Notes under the pieces: model-generated
Database searches by the model: none
What the model was told of the DNA's origin: nothing
Seen by the model: only the letters and a program-made list of their open reading frames with translations
Position numbers and translations under genes: made by a program
NCBI GenBank assembly: GCA_963781025.1
Contig: CAWADU010000003.1
Span: 1,984,001-2,048,000, forward strand
Length of the DNA: 64,000 nt
Reading direction: 5' to 3'
Source: Tardibacter sp963781025
GTDB lineage: Bacteria > Pseudomonadota > Alphaproteobacteria > Sphingomonadales > Sphingomonadaceae
Shown: piece by piece, positions 25,116 through 34,121 of the stretch
How positions within the stretch are numbered: position 1 is the stretch's first letter
Layout of the letters: each line of letters starts with the position of its first letter

Positions 25116-25130
25116 CCGGCTATAAGCCGG
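25116..25130 (+). promoter_or_regulatory. hairpin immediately upstream of mgtE start
   Basis: A perfect inverted repeat CCGGCT-ATA-AGCCGG ends two bases before the mgtE ATG (25133) and covers the place where a ribosome-binding site should be; no GGAG is visible elsewhere. Just before it, GCGC-TGGCAA-GCGC forms a second short hairpin. It may sequester the ribosome-binding region of the mRNA. No match to the known M-box or ykoK riboswitch can be claimed, so this is only suggestive. Confidence 0.3.
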
Positions 25131-25132
25131 AC

Positions 25133-26557
25133 ATGGCCGATCCGCTCGACGAACAGGAACAAAGCGAACTGGCCGCCGACAACGGGACGGCGGCGTCGCC
25201 GCTTGCCGACGACGACCAGCTCGACCCGGCCTTTGTCGACGAGATCATCGAACGGCTGGACGCGGGCGACACCGCCCGCGCCCAGGAACTGGTTGATCCA
25301 CTCCATCCCGCCAATGTCGCCGATCTGTTCGAGGTGCTGGACAGCGAGCACCGGCGCCTGCTGGCGGCAGCACTCGGCCCGAAGCTGGACGGCGATGTTC
25401 TGGCCGAAATGAACGACTGGGTCCGCGACGATCTTATCGATGCGCTTGCCCCACACGAAGTCGCCGATCTCGCCACCCAGCTCGACACCGACGATGCGGT
25501 CGCGATCATCGAGGACCTTGAGGCGGACGAGCAGCGCGCCGTGTTGCGCGCCATGCCCGCCGATGATCGCGCCGCCATCGAGGAAGCGCTGTCCTATCCC
25601 GAGGAGTCCGCCGGCCGCCTGATGCAGCGCGAGCTGATCGCGGTGCCCGAGCATTGGACGATCGGCCAGGTCATCGACTATCTGCGCGAAAATCCCGATC
25701 TTGCGACGGATTTCTGGGAAATCTTCGTCGTCGATCCCAGCCATCATCCGGTCGGTACGATCAAATTGTCATGGGTGTTGCGCACCCCGCGCCGGGTTGC
25801 CGTCGCCGATGCCATGCAGCGCGAGCAGACGCTGATCCCGGTCGATATGGATCAGGAGGAAGTCGCGCTGCGCTTCCAGAAATATGGCCTGATATCGGCC
25901 GCGGTGGTCGACGGGTCGGGCCGGCTCGTCGGCATGATCACCGTCGACGATATCGTCCATATCATCCAGGAAGAAGCCAGCGAGGACATTACCCGGCTGT
26001 CGGGCGCAGGCGACGGCGACATCAACAAGCCGATCCTGGAGACGGTGAAGACGCGCCAGTCATGGCTGATCATCAATCTGGGCACCGCCTTGCTGGCGTC
26101 AGGCGTCGTGTCGTTGTTTCAGGGCACCATCTCGCGGGTCGTGACACTGGCCGTGCTGATGCCGATCGTCGCCTCTATGGGCGGCAATGCGGGAACCCAG
26201 ACCATGGCCGTTGCCGTGAGGGCGCTTGCCACCAACCAGCTCACCGAGGCGAACACCATCCGCACCATCGTCCGCGAGCTGCGGATCGCAATCGCCAATG
26301 GCTTCACATTGGGCGTTCTGATCGGCCTCGGCGTCTACATCATCTACCGCGAACCGGGCCTCAGCGGCGTGATCGCGACGGCGATGGTCATCAACAATCT
26401 GGTCGCTGGTCTATCCGGCATCCTTGTTCCGCTCGCGCTCGACCGGATGAAGGTCGATCCGGCGGTCTCATCGGCCGTGTTCGTCACGATGATGACCGAC
26501 ATCATGGGCTTTTTCTCGTTTCTTGGCCTCGCGACGCTGGCCGGACTTTCGGGCTAG
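25133..26557 (+). CDS. mgtE: magnesium transporter MgtE
   Basis: Mg2+ channel of the MgtE family in the inner membrane, 474 residues. It has the acidic N-domain (about 1-150, with 'DLLDALAPHEVADLATQLD'-like helical repeats), paired CBS domains (about 160-285, 'MTVDDIVHIIQEEASED'), a connecting helix and five membrane helices (about 305-474). The first helix region contains 'PIVASMGGNAGTQTMAV', the conserved pore segment, and later helices include 'LIGLGVYIIY' and 'MTDIMGFFSFLGLA'. Regulation in the family is by Mg2+ binding to the cytosolic domains. A hairpin overlaps its translation start. It converges with the GIN-domain gene across only four bases. Confidence 0.95.
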   Translation: MADPLDEQEQSELAADNGTAASPLADDDQLDPAFVDEIIERLDAGDTARAQELVDPLHPANVADLFEVLDSEHRRLLAAALGPKLDGDVLAEMNDWVRDDLIDALAPHEVADLATQLDTDDAVAIIEDLEADEQRAVLRAMPADDRAAIEEALSYPEESAGRLMQRELIAVPEHWTIGQVIDYLRENPDLATDFWEIFVVDPSHHPVGTIKLSWVLRTPRRVAVADAMQREQTLIPVDMDQEEVALRFQKYGLISAAVVDGSGRLVGMITVDDIVHIIQEEASEDITRLSGAGDGDINKPILETVKTRQSWLIINLGTALLASGVVSLFQGTISRVVTLAVLMPIVASMGGNAGTQTMAVAVRALATNQLTEANTIRTIVRELRIAIANGFTLGVLIGLGVYIIYREPGLSGVIATAMVINNLVAGLSGILVPLALDRMKVDPAVSSAVFVTMMTDIMGFFSFLGLATLAGLSG

Positions 26558-26561
26558 CGAC

Positions 26562-27260
26562 CTATTTACCGCCGCAGCTGACCTCGCCAGACCCCAGGTT
26601 GCTGACCATACAGGCAGCTTTGCCGCCGATAACGACATTGCCCGATCCGGTGGTCTTGACCTTGGCGCTGCGCGTTGCCGTCAGCGCCACATTTCCCGAA
26701 CCCGCGGCCGTCACTTCGGCATCGGCAACCGTCAGGCCAGCCGCCGCGACATCGCCCGCGCCCTGCACCGAAACCCGCGCGGTCGCGGCCCTGCCGGCCA
26801 GCGTCACCTGGCCCGATCCGGCAATATTGAGACCAAATCTGTCGGTTTCGACCGCGCCGAGGACCACATCACCGGGACCCGCAATCGACACATCGACCCG
26901 CAGCCCCGCCATGCGGTTGATCGATACCTTGCCTGAACCGTTGAGCGCGGCCGCCGTCAGCGCCGGTGTGGTCACGGCCAGCGAAACCGCGCCCGTCGAC
27001 TGTCCCGGCCAGCCGGTCCACCCTGAACGGTCCGTCTTGACGATCAGTGTGGTGCCTTGCACTTCGACCACCAGCCGGTCGAGCGCATGGACATCCCCCT
27101 CGGCCCTGGCGGATGGCCCGCGCCCCGTTTTCAGATCGACGGCATAGGGCCCTTCGACGCGGATCTTGTCGAAACTGGTGACGGTAAAGACGCGGCTGGC
27201 GGCCGCTGCCGGGCTGGAACAGGCAAGAACCGTCAAAAAAAGGGGAATGGACTTGGGCAC
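26562..27260 (-). CDS. GIN domain (head GIN, DUF2807) exported protein
   Basis: A 232-residue protein with a signal peptide ('LFLTVLACSSPAAAAS') and a beta-helical GIN domain made of repeated short motifs ('GSGKVSINRM', 'GPGDVVLG', 'GSGQVTLAG', 'GAGDVAAAG', 'GSGNVALT', 'GSGNVVIGG'). This regular G-S/A/P-G repeat is what the fold predicts. Function unknown; such proteins are often periplasmic or outer-membrane associated. Start GTG at 27260 with GAGG six bases before. It lies downstream of the carD terminator in the same direction and has its own small upstream region. Confidence 0.85.
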   Translation of the reverse strand: MPKSIPLFLTVLACSSPAAAASRVFTVTSFDKIRVEGPYAVDLKTGRGPSARAEGDVHALDRLVVEVQGTTLIVKTDRSGWTGWPGQSTGAVSLAVTTPALTAAALNGSGKVSINRMAGLRVDVSIAGPGDVVLGAVETDRFGLNIAGSGQVTLAGRAATARVSVQGAGDVAAAGLTVADAEVTAAGSGNVALTATRSAKVKTTGSGNVVIGGKAACMVSNLGSGEVSCGGK

Positions 27261-27315
27261 CGACGACCTCGCTCAACTCCGCGCGGTGCTTTTCAACGGC
27301 ACCTGCGCCCGCATC

Positions 27316-27350
27316 AAAAAAGGCGGCCCGTTTCGCGGACCGCCTTTTTG
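27316..27350 (-). terminator. rho-independent terminator of carD
   Basis: On the minus strand a GC stem GGCGGTCCG / CGGGCCGCC (one G-T wobble) with a short loop, followed by a run of six Ts, stands about 25 bases after the carD stop. The symmetric flanking A run makes it partly active on the other strand too. It separates carD from the GIN-domain gene. Confidence 0.8.
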
Positions 27351-27372
27351 GGTTTCGTTATGGAAGAACCGC

Positions 27373-27873
27373 TCAGGCGGCCTTCAGCACCTTCACGATC
27401 TTGTCCTGAGCCGCGGGTTCGTCGATGTTTTCCATCGCCGCCAGCTCACGGGCAAGGCGGCTGATCGCCGCTTCGAAGATCTGCCGTTCCGAATAGCTCT
27501 GTTCGGGCTGGTCATCGGCCCGGTGAAGATCACGGACCACCTCGGCGATCGAAACCAGATCGCCCGAGTTGATCTTCGCTTCATATTCCTGCGCGCGGCG
27601 CGACCACATGGTCCGCTTGATCCGCGGCTTGCCCTTCAACGTCGTCATCGCTTCCTGCATCGTCGCGGTGCTGGAGAGCTTGCGCATGCCGACTGATTCG
27701 GCCTTGTTGGTAGGCACACGGAGCGTCATGCGCTCCTTTTCGAAACGCAGCACATAGAGTTCCAGCTTGGCCCCCGCGATCTCGGAACTTTGCAGCTCAA
27801 CGACACGGCCAACGCCATGCTTGGGATAAACCACATAGTCGCCGACATCGAAGCTCAGCGCCTTGCTTGCCAT
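27373..27873 (-). CDS. carD: CarD family transcriptional regulator
   Basis: A 166-residue CarD/CdnL-type protein that binds RNA polymerase beta and stabilises the open complex at many promoters, including rRNA promoters. N-terminal Tudor-like RNAP-interaction domain (about 1-65: 'DVGDYVVYPKHGVGRVVE', 'LYVLRFEKERMTLRVP') and a helical DNA-binding domain (about 70-166: 'WSRRAQEYEAKINSGDL', 'IFEAAISRLARELA'). ATG start preceded by GAGGAAGG. It has a clear terminator downstream and appears monocistronic, separate from fdxA (about 195 bases upstream in the same orientation). Confidence 0.93.
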   Translation of the reverse strand: MASKALSFDVGDYVVYPKHGVGRVVELQSSEIAGAKLELYVLRFEKERMTLRVPTNKAESVGMRKLSSTATMQEAMTTLKGKPRIKRTMWSRRAQEYEAKINSGDLVSIAEVVRDLHRADDQPEQSYSERQIFEAAISRLARELAAMENIDEPAAQDKIVKVLKAA

Positions 27874-28066
27874 CTAGTTTCCCTTCCTCAGACCTTTGCG
27901 GGGCTCCGTCGATACAATTTCAAGTCTGTTCAACGGACGCCATCTGCAACAGGTTATGGGCTCAGTTGTGCAGGCGCGAAAAAGCGCCAGCCACTGTCTT
28001 AGGCTTGTAACAGAAACAAAGCTGAAAATCTACTGCTGCGGCGCGGCGGGCCACAAACCCGTCTGA

Positions 28067-28405
28067 TCAGTCCCCGGAACCGGCCGTGGCGGAAAAGAAT
28101 TTGTCGTACTTGCCTTCTTCGCCCTTGTGGTCATCCGCATCGGCGGGAACTTCGCCCTTTGTGGTGATGTTCGGCCATTGCGCGGAGAATGAGGCGTTAA
28201 GCTCCATCCACTGCTCGAGGCCGCCCTCGGTGTCGGGCAGAATTGCTTCAGCGGGACACTCGGGTTCGCATACGCCGCAATCGATGCACTCATTGGGATT
28301 GATGACGAGCATGTTCTCGCCCTCGTAGAAACAGTCCACGGGGCAAACCTCGACGCAATCCATGTACTTGCAGCGAATGCAGGCGTCTGTGACCACATAG
28401 GTCAT
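28067..28405 (-). CDS. fdxA: 7Fe ferredoxin FdxA
   Basis: A 112-residue ferredoxin with one [3Fe-4S] and one [4Fe-4S] cluster. By comparison with Azotobacter ferredoxin I the 3Fe ligands are C9, C17, C50 and the 4Fe ligands C21, C40, C43, C46; extra cysteines C12 and C25 occur. The acidic C-terminal extension ('GEVPADADDHKGEEGK') is as in other alphaproteobacterial FdxA. It is a low-potential electron carrier and a candidate partner for the 2-oxoacid oxidoreductase (2988-5913). ATG start. Independent of carD by distance but in the same direction. Confidence 0.94.
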   Translation of the reverse strand: MTYVVTDACIRCKYMDCVEVCPVDCFYEGENMLVINPNECIDCGVCEPECPAEAILPDTEGGLEQWMELNASFSAQWPNITTKGEVPADADDHKGEEGKYDKFFSATAGSGD

Positions 28406-28499
28406 TGGCGTATTCCTTCGGTCTTTCTTTTACCCGCACTAGCGCCGCTCTCGGAGCGCCGTCAATGCCCCTTGACGAGCCGATCGAATGGTTCCGATC

Positions 28500-28775
28500 C
28501 TAATTGGGCCTCGCGGCAAGTTCGGTGTAGGCCCTGACCGCCTCGACATAGGGGCCGCGCTGGCGTGGCAGGGCTTCGACACGCACCACCCTGATCCGCT
28601 CGCCGAGGGGCAGGGTAAGGACCTGTCCCGGTTTGACCTGGGTGGACGACCGTTCCACCACCCGGCCGTTAAGCCTGATATGCCGGCTTTCGCATAGCGC
28701 CTGCGCCAATGTACGCGATTTGGTCAGTCGCGTGAACCACAACCATTTATCCAGTCGCAATGCCTGTTCAGCCAC
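28500..28775 (-). CDS. S4-domain RNA-binding protein (Hsp15-like)
   Basis: A 91-residue S4 domain protein: 'RLDKWLWFTRLTKSRTLAQA', 'RHIRLNGRVVERSSTQVKPG' and 'VLTLPLGERIRVVRV' form the classic S4 fold. Hsp15-type proteins bind nascent-chain-carrying 50S subunits in heat shock. It starts with GTG at 28775, overlapping the stop of the helicase gene by eight bases (TGA at 28770-28768), so it is translationally coupled to the helicase. A longer open frame is not supported. Confidence 0.9.
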   Translation of the reverse strand: MAEQALRLDKWLWFTRLTKSRTLAQALCESRHIRLNGRVVERSSTQVKPGQVLTLPLGERIRVVRVEALPRQRGPYVEAVRAYTELAARPN

Positions 28776-31296
28776 TCTGCACTCCCAGCCCAGCGAGAAT
28801 CGCAAATGGCGAGGCGGACGAAGGCGGCGGCTTTTGCCGCGCCTGCCGACGCGGTCCCCGCCATACATAGGCGGGAACGCCACCATCGGCCGTCTGCTCG
28901 CGAAACCCGAGAACCGTCATCAACCGGCTGAGCGTCCGGGGACGGCAACCGATCGAAACCGCAAGCGATCGGTCCAGCAGGAAAGGCCGCCGCCCGTCCC
29001 GCGCGCTGTGCGCGGCCTCAGCCACCCGTTCGATGAGATCGATCCTGACCGCCTGATCGCCAAAGCCTCGAAACCCGCTGATCTTGAGCGCGTGCGCCTC
29101 GGCTTGGGCCTGCACATCCAGCGTCGCGATGCCCGCCGCGGGCAAATGCGCCATCGGCTGACCGCGCGCGGCCGCCCACAGCGCCAGACGCCAGCGGGTC
29201 GTTTCCGGTTTCAGAAGCTGGGGCGTGAACAGGTCGAGCGCACCAAAGCGCACGCCTGTCCGCGCCAACACCCGGCGGCCTTCGGGAGGAAGCGCGGCGA
29301 TCAGGTCATCCACCTCGCGCCGGTCGACGACGCCCGCGCTGTCGATCAGCCGCACCGCAAGGCCGCGTAGCGGCGCGGGCTGCGTCCTGTCATTGGCGAG
29401 TTCGACCAATCGCATCAACGGTCGCAGCCGCTGGCCGGTTTCGGCGGCGAGCCAGTCCTGCAACCGGTCGGCAACGGCCTTGCGCGCATCGGGCGCAAGC
29501 GCATGAAGCGAGCGGTCGATCTCGATGCGGGGATTGAGCATGTCCCGGCCCCGCACCAGCCTGGCGACGCGATGCCCGCGCCAGGCCACGCCTGGCCTTG
29601 CCCCCACGGCCGCACACAGCGCGAACGCCGCGTGCTGGTCTTCGGCAAGCGCCTGCGCCCGCCGGCCAAGCTCTTTTGGCAGGCGCCGTTCCGCCGCGGC
29701 CAGAAGCATTTTCTTTTCGGAAAGCCGCGCGGTTGCATCGACCTTGAACTGGAAACCGTCGAGACGGCCGATCGCTTCACCCTCTACCGCGACGGTGCCG
29801 TCCTCGTCGACCTGCGTGATGAGGTCGGCGGCGCGCCCGCCAAGATCGCGCAGCAGCACCGAGGTGCGGCGATCGACGAAGCGGCTTGTCAGCCGTTCAT
29901 GAAGCGCGTCCGATAGCCGATCCTCCAGCATTCGGGTGCGTCCACGCCATTCGTCCGCGTCGGCCAGCCAGTCCGGGCGGTGGGCCACATAGGTCCACGT
30001 CCGCGCCGCGGCGATCCTGTCGCCCAACTGGCCGATATCGCCCTGGAGATTGTCGAGCTGCGCCACCTCGCGCGCGATCCAGTCCGTCGGGAGATGGCCG
30101 CTTCCTTCCGACAAATGGCGGTACATTCGCCCAACGACACGGGCATGCGCTTCCGCGCCTGTCTTGCGATAGTCGGGCAAGCCGCAGACGTCCCACAGAC
30201 GCCGGATCGCGGCGGGATTGGACGCTCGCTCCCCAATGCCATCTTCGGCGGCAAGACGCTTCAACACCTGGAGATCGACCGCCGGAACCGCCCGGTGAAG
30301 CACCGCGCTATCGGGAAAAAGCTCAAGCGAGGCGATAAGCGCGGGTACCGAACGCCAGTCGAGCCGCGCATTGCGCCATTGCAGATGGGTGAGCGGATCG
30401 AACTGATGCCGTTCGACCGCCTCAATCTCGGTAGCGTCGAACAGCGTCTCGCCTTCGGCGCCAAGCATCACGGTGCCGAAGGTTCCGTCGCGCTGATGCC
30501 GCCCAGCGCGCCCCGCGATCTGCGCCATTTCGGAGATCGACAGCCGCCGGTGGCGGTGCCCGTCGAATTTGGACAGTCCGGCAAAGGCGACATGCGAGAC
30601 ATCGAGGTTGAGGCCCATGCCGATGGCGTCGGTGGCGACCAGATAATCGACCTCGCCCGACTGATAGAGTTCGACCTGGGCGTTGCGGGTGCGGGGGCTG
30701 AGGTTTCCCATCACCACCGCCGCGCCGCCGCGATGCCGTCTCAGCATTTCGGCGAGCGCATAGACGTCCTCGGCTGAAAAGGCGACGATCGCCGAACGTC
30801 TCGGCAACCGCGAGAGCTTCTTCGACCCCGAATAGCTTAGCGTCGAAAACCGCGGGCGGCTGATGATATCGGCGTCCGGAAGCAGCGCCCGGATCATTGG
30901 CCGCAGCGTTTCCGAGCCAAGGATCATGGTTTCGGCAAAACCCCGCGCGGACGCCATGCGGTTGGTGAATACATGCCCGCGCTCGCGATCCGCGCCCATC
31001 TGGCCCTCGTCGATGGCAACGAACGCGACCTCCCGGTCGGTCGGCATGGATTCCGCCGTGCAGAGGAAATAGCGCGCGCCCTCGGGCAGGATCTTCTCCT
31101 CGCCCGTGATCAGCGCGACCTGATTCTTGCCCTTGATCGCGACCACGCGGTCATACACCTCGCGCGCCAGCAGGCGCAGCGGGAAGCCGATCATTCCGGA
31201 AGCGTGACCGCACATGCGCTCGACAGCGAGATGGGTTTTGCCGGTGTTGGTCGGCCCCAGTACCGCGGTCAGAGAAGCGCCGTGGTGCAAACGCAT
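28768..31296 (-). CDS. SUV3-like ATP-dependent RNA helicase
   Basis: An 842-residue superfamily 2 helicase like mitochondrial SUV3, found widely in alphaproteobacteria. Walker A 'GPTNTGKT' at 14-21, motif II 'AIDEGQM' (DEGQ at 96-99 instead of DEAD/H), motif V 'ATDAIGMGLNLDV' and motif VI 'QIAGRAGRHQRDG' are visible. After the helicase core (to about residue 390) comes a long C-terminal part of no obvious fold, ending just before the S4 gene. Mitochondrial SUV3 works with polynucleotide phosphorylase in RNA decay; a similar role is plausible. ATG start; divergent from the M23 peptidase gene. Confidence 0.88.
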   Translation of the reverse strand: MRLHHGASLTAVLGPTNTGKTHLAVERMCGHASGMIGFPLRLLAREVYDRVVAIKGKNQVALITGEEKILPEGARYFLCTAESMPTDREVAFVAIDEGQMGADRERGHVFTNRMASARGFAETMILGSETLRPMIRALLPDADIISRPRFSTLSYSGSKKLSRLPRRSAIVAFSAEDVYALAEMLRRHRGGAAVVMGNLSPRTRNAQVELYQSGEVDYLVATDAIGMGLNLDVSHVAFAGLSKFDGHRHRRLSISEMAQIAGRAGRHQRDGTFGTVMLGAEGETLFDATEIEAVERHQFDPLTHLQWRNARLDWRSVPALIASLELFPDSAVLHRAVPAVDLQVLKRLAAEDGIGERASNPAAIRRLWDVCGLPDYRKTGAEAHARVVGRMYRHLSEGSGHLPTDWIAREVAQLDNLQGDIGQLGDRIAAARTWTYVAHRPDWLADADEWRGRTRMLEDRLSDALHERLTSRFVDRRTSVLLRDLGGRAADLITQVDEDGTVAVEGEAIGRLDGFQFKVDATARLSEKKMLLAAAERRLPKELGRRAQALAEDQHAAFALCAAVGARPGVAWRGHRVARLVRGRDMLNPRIEIDRSLHALAPDARKAVADRLQDWLAAETGQRLRPLMRLVELANDRTQPAPLRGLAVRLIDSAGVVDRREVDDLIAALPPEGRRVLARTGVRFGALDLFTPQLLKPETTRWRLALWAAARGQPMAHLPAAGIATLDVQAQAEAHALKISGFRGFGDQAVRIDLIERVAEAAHSARDGRRPFLLDRSLAVSIGCRPRTLSRLMTVLGFREQTADGGVPAYVWRGPRRQARQKPPPSSASPFAILAGLGVQSG

Positions 31297-31548
31297 GCCG
31301 TTAATGTCTGTTGAAATTAATGTTTCCGCAAGTCCTGTTCTTTGCGCTTGCAGTTATTTTTTTGGAGAGGTGTTGCAACATCGACTTATAGGATAAAATG
31401 CCCCGGTTCGTCGCAGAGGAGCGTTCACCAACTCGTGATTAAATTGACTTTAACCTCTGTGAGCGACAGTTTCTCCGCAGATTTCCGGCTTTTTTGCCGC
31501 GGGCCGGAACAATATGCGGGGTCAAGTAAGCGCGGCGGGGGATGAAAT

Positions 31549-33117
31549 TTGTTCCAGCCAGGTCTGCGCGCGCCGCTGGGCGACGTTGAAGGCAATGCAG
31601 TCGCGCTTTTGCCCGCAGGACCGGTGTCAGGCGCTTTGGCCGGCGGTTTTGGCCGCGCCTTGCCCCTTCCCCGGCGAGGCCGTTTCCGGGATCTGTTCGG
31701 CGACGTTGATTTCGTCGTCGATCTTGGCCGCGACCTTGGGTCCGCCAACTGGTGGCGCGGCGCGATCACCGTTCTTCTGCTCACGGGTTCAATCGCCTAT
31801 ATGGGTGCGCGCATCGCGCCGATGCCGGTTGCTCCCGCGCCAGCCTACACCCCCGCGCAACAGTTCGAAGCATCCGCCGAGGCCGTAGCTCCGCTATCGG
31901 CCGAAAGCGCGACGGGCCGTCGCCTTGCCCCAACCGCGATGGTCCGTCCGCTTGCTGAAACGCCCGAACGGCCCCGTATCGAGCTGTCGCCAACGCTTCG
32001 CGACGGCACGAACCTTGAGCGCACGCTGCGCAGCGCCGGAGTGAGCGAGGCGGATGCTCAGGCAGCGGTCACGCTCGTGTCGGGCGCGCTCGCGCTTCCC
32101 AGCATCAACCGGGGCGCCGTGCTCAACGTCGTGCTTGGCCGCCGCCCGAACAAATCGGTCGCCCGCCCGCTCGACGCTCTCGAATTCCGCGCCGCATTCG
32201 ACCTGCGGCTGGCGGTCAACCGCGTCGGCGGCGAATTGCGGTTGAAGCGCATTCCAATCGCGGTCAACGACACGCCGCTCAGGATTTCGGGCACGGTCGG
32301 GTCCAGCCTCTACAAATCGGCGAGGGCGGCGGGCGTGCCAGCCAATCTGGTCGCCGATTTCATCAAGGCGCTGTCCTTCAGCGTCGATTTCCAGCGCGAT
32401 GTCGGCTCGAACGCCCGGTTCGACTTCATCTTCGAACACCGGTTGGCCGAAACCGGCGAAACCGAAACGGGCAAGCTGCTTTACGCGGGGCTGGATCGCG
32501 GCGGAAAGAAGATCGAGATGATGCGCTGGACGCTCGGCGGACGCGAACAATTCTTCGACGCCGGCGGCGAGGCGACGCAAAAGGGCCTGATGCGGACACC
32601 TGTGGACGGCGCGCGGCTGACCTCCGGCTTTGGCATGCGCATGCATCCGCTGCTCGGTTATTCGCGCATGCACCGGGGCGTGGATTTCGGCGTGGCCTAT
32701 GGCAGCCCGATCATGGCGGCGGCCGCCGGCCGGGTCGAATTCGTCGGCTGGCACGGCGGCCACGGCAAATATGTGAAGATCAACCATGGCAACGGCTTCG
32801 CCACCGCCTATGGCCATATGAGCGCGTTCAAGGTCACCCCCGGCCAGCACGTCGCCCAGGGACAGGTCATCGGCTACGTCGGTTCGACCGGGCTGTCGAC
32901 CGGACCGCATCTCCATTACGAGCTTTGGCGCGGCGGCGAGGCGATCGACCCGCGCTCGGTCAAGTTCACCAGTCGCACGCAGCTTGCTGGCAAGGACCTC
33001 GGCGCATTCAAGGTCAAACTCAGCGGGCTGATGCATATCCACACCGGGCCGAAGGCGATGCCGTCGGCGACTGCGACTGCGCAGGCCACAGCGGCGAAAG
33101 ACAAGGCGCGGGGCTAA
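31549..33117 (+). CDS. M23 family metallopeptidase (LytM type), membrane anchored
   Basis: A 522-residue protein with an N-terminal cytoplasmic stretch, one membrane helix at about 71-89, a long periplasmic linker with a LysM-like/helical region, and a C-terminal LytM domain. The zinc and catalytic residues are H375 and D379 in 'MHRGVDFG' and H454/H456 in 'HLHYEL'. Such endopeptidases cut peptidoglycan cross-links or act as regulators of amidases. The longest frame starts with TTG at 31549, preceded by GGGGG; this fits the family because the preserved 'VVDLGRDLGS-NWWRG' before the membrane helix is included. ATG alternatives are well inside the protein. Confidence 0.85.
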   Translation: MFQPGLRAPLGDVEGNAVALLPAGPVSGALAGGFGRALPLPRRGRFRDLFGDVDFVVDLGRDLGSANWWRGAITVLLLTGSIAYMGARIAPMPVAPAPAYTPAQQFEASAEAVAPLSAESATGRRLAPTAMVRPLAETPERPRIELSPTLRDGTNLERTLRSAGVSEADAQAAVTLVSGALALPSINRGAVLNVVLGRRPNKSVARPLDALEFRAAFDLRLAVNRVGGELRLKRIPIAVNDTPLRISGTVGSSLYKSARAAGVPANLVADFIKALSFSVDFQRDVGSNARFDFIFEHRLAETGETETGKLLYAGLDRGGKKIEMMRWTLGGREQFFDAGGEATQKGLMRTPVDGARLTSGFGMRMHPLLGYSRMHRGVDFGVAYGSPIMAAAAGRVEFVGWHGGHGKYVKINHGNGFATAYGHMSAFKVTPGQHVAQGQVIGYVGSTGLSTGPHLHYELWRGGEAIDPRSVKFTSRTQLAGKDLGAFKVKLSGLMHIHTGPKAMPSATATAQATAAKDKARG

Positions 33118-33243
33118 GGCCCTCAGCATCGGACATCTTCGGTCATGCCAGCGCGGGATGACACCCGTGCCGACCATGCTCTGCCGCTCAACGATTTAAA
33201 ATGGTCCCCAGCCTATGCTGCGGCGACGAATAGCCGCAGGGAA

Positions 33244-34047
33244 ATGGCGGGGATGACCAAATTCGCGAATTCGATGCAACTTTACGCTGAAGCATGGGCG
33301 GCGGTGGCCGAGTTGATTGATCTTCAGTTGGGTCCGCTCGGCCTGGCAACGATGGACGCCCTCGCTCCGACCAACGGGCAGACCATATTGGATGTGGGGT
33401 GCGGCGCGGCCAGACATTGGTGCAGCTTGCAGACCGGCTGGGGCCTGACGGCAAAGTCATCGGCGTTGATATAGCCCCGCAGCTTATAGAGATTGCGTGC
33501 TCCAGAACGGCACATCTGCCCCAGGTATCTTTGCTGCTCGACGATGCCGCGAAACTGACCCTGCCCGATGGGAGTTTGGATGGGATGTATTCCCGCTTTG
33601 GCGTAATGGCCTTTGCCGACCCCATTGGAGCGTTTTCCAATTTTTACAGAATGATCCGGCGCGGTGGTCGCATCGGCTTTGTTTGTTGGCGGTCCTTACG
33701 AGAGAACGAACTTGATTTCCTGCCCCTTCAAGCAGCGGGACTGGCCACCGCGATAGATGAAACGCCGTTCAGCTTCGCACGCCCCGATTTTGTGACGAAT
33801 GTTCTGCGCTCGGCAGGATTCGGCAATGTTGAAATCAGAAAGTTTGACGCGCCGGTCTCATGCGGCGATCTGGACGCGACGTTGAAAGTGCTTACCAAAG
33901 TAGGACCGCTCGGAAAAATCCTGAGAGACGCCCGCACTTCTGGCCGACGCCGAACCAAAGGTCCGGGCAGCCCTGTCGGCGAAAAAAGGCAGCGATCAGG
34001 TTCGGCTTGACGCCGCCACATGGATCGTGACCGCCATCGCCGAATAA
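33244..34047 (+). pseudogene. class I SAM-dependent methyltransferase, broken by two frameshifts
   Basis: Three frame segments together give a typical Rossmann methyltransferase of 267 residues: N-terminal 'ILDVGCGA' followed, after a missing base near 33409, by 'QTLVQLADRLGPDGKVIGVD', 'YSRFGVMAFADPIGAF', 'RIGFVCWRSLRENELD', and after an extra base near 33933 by 'LLADAEPKVRAALSAKKG' and a C-terminus ending in TAA at 34047. Net frame change is zero and the family length is restored. No nonsense codons lie inside the segments. The substrate is unknown. The first ATG is 33244 or 33253. It may be a real pseudogene or sequencing error. Confidence 0.75.
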
Positions 34048-34121
34048 CAGATGCCTTCAAACTCGCTGTCCCGAGCACTGAAATAAGAACCGGACGGGCC
34101 GCTTTCCGCCCGAAGCTAAGC

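Noticed and set aside
25654..27147. A 497-codon + strand frame spanning mgtE and the GIN gene
   Set aside because: It is out of frame with mgtE and antisense to the GIN gene, with biased composition and no domain.
27974..27991. GGCGC-GAAAAA-GCGCC inverted repeat between carD and fdxA
   Set aside because: No T tract follows on either strand, so it is not called a terminator.
31325..31365. GCAAG...CTTGC repeat followed by a T run upstream of the helicase gene
   Set aside because: Five-base stem with a 14-base loop; on the + strand there is no upstream gene to terminate. Too weak to call.
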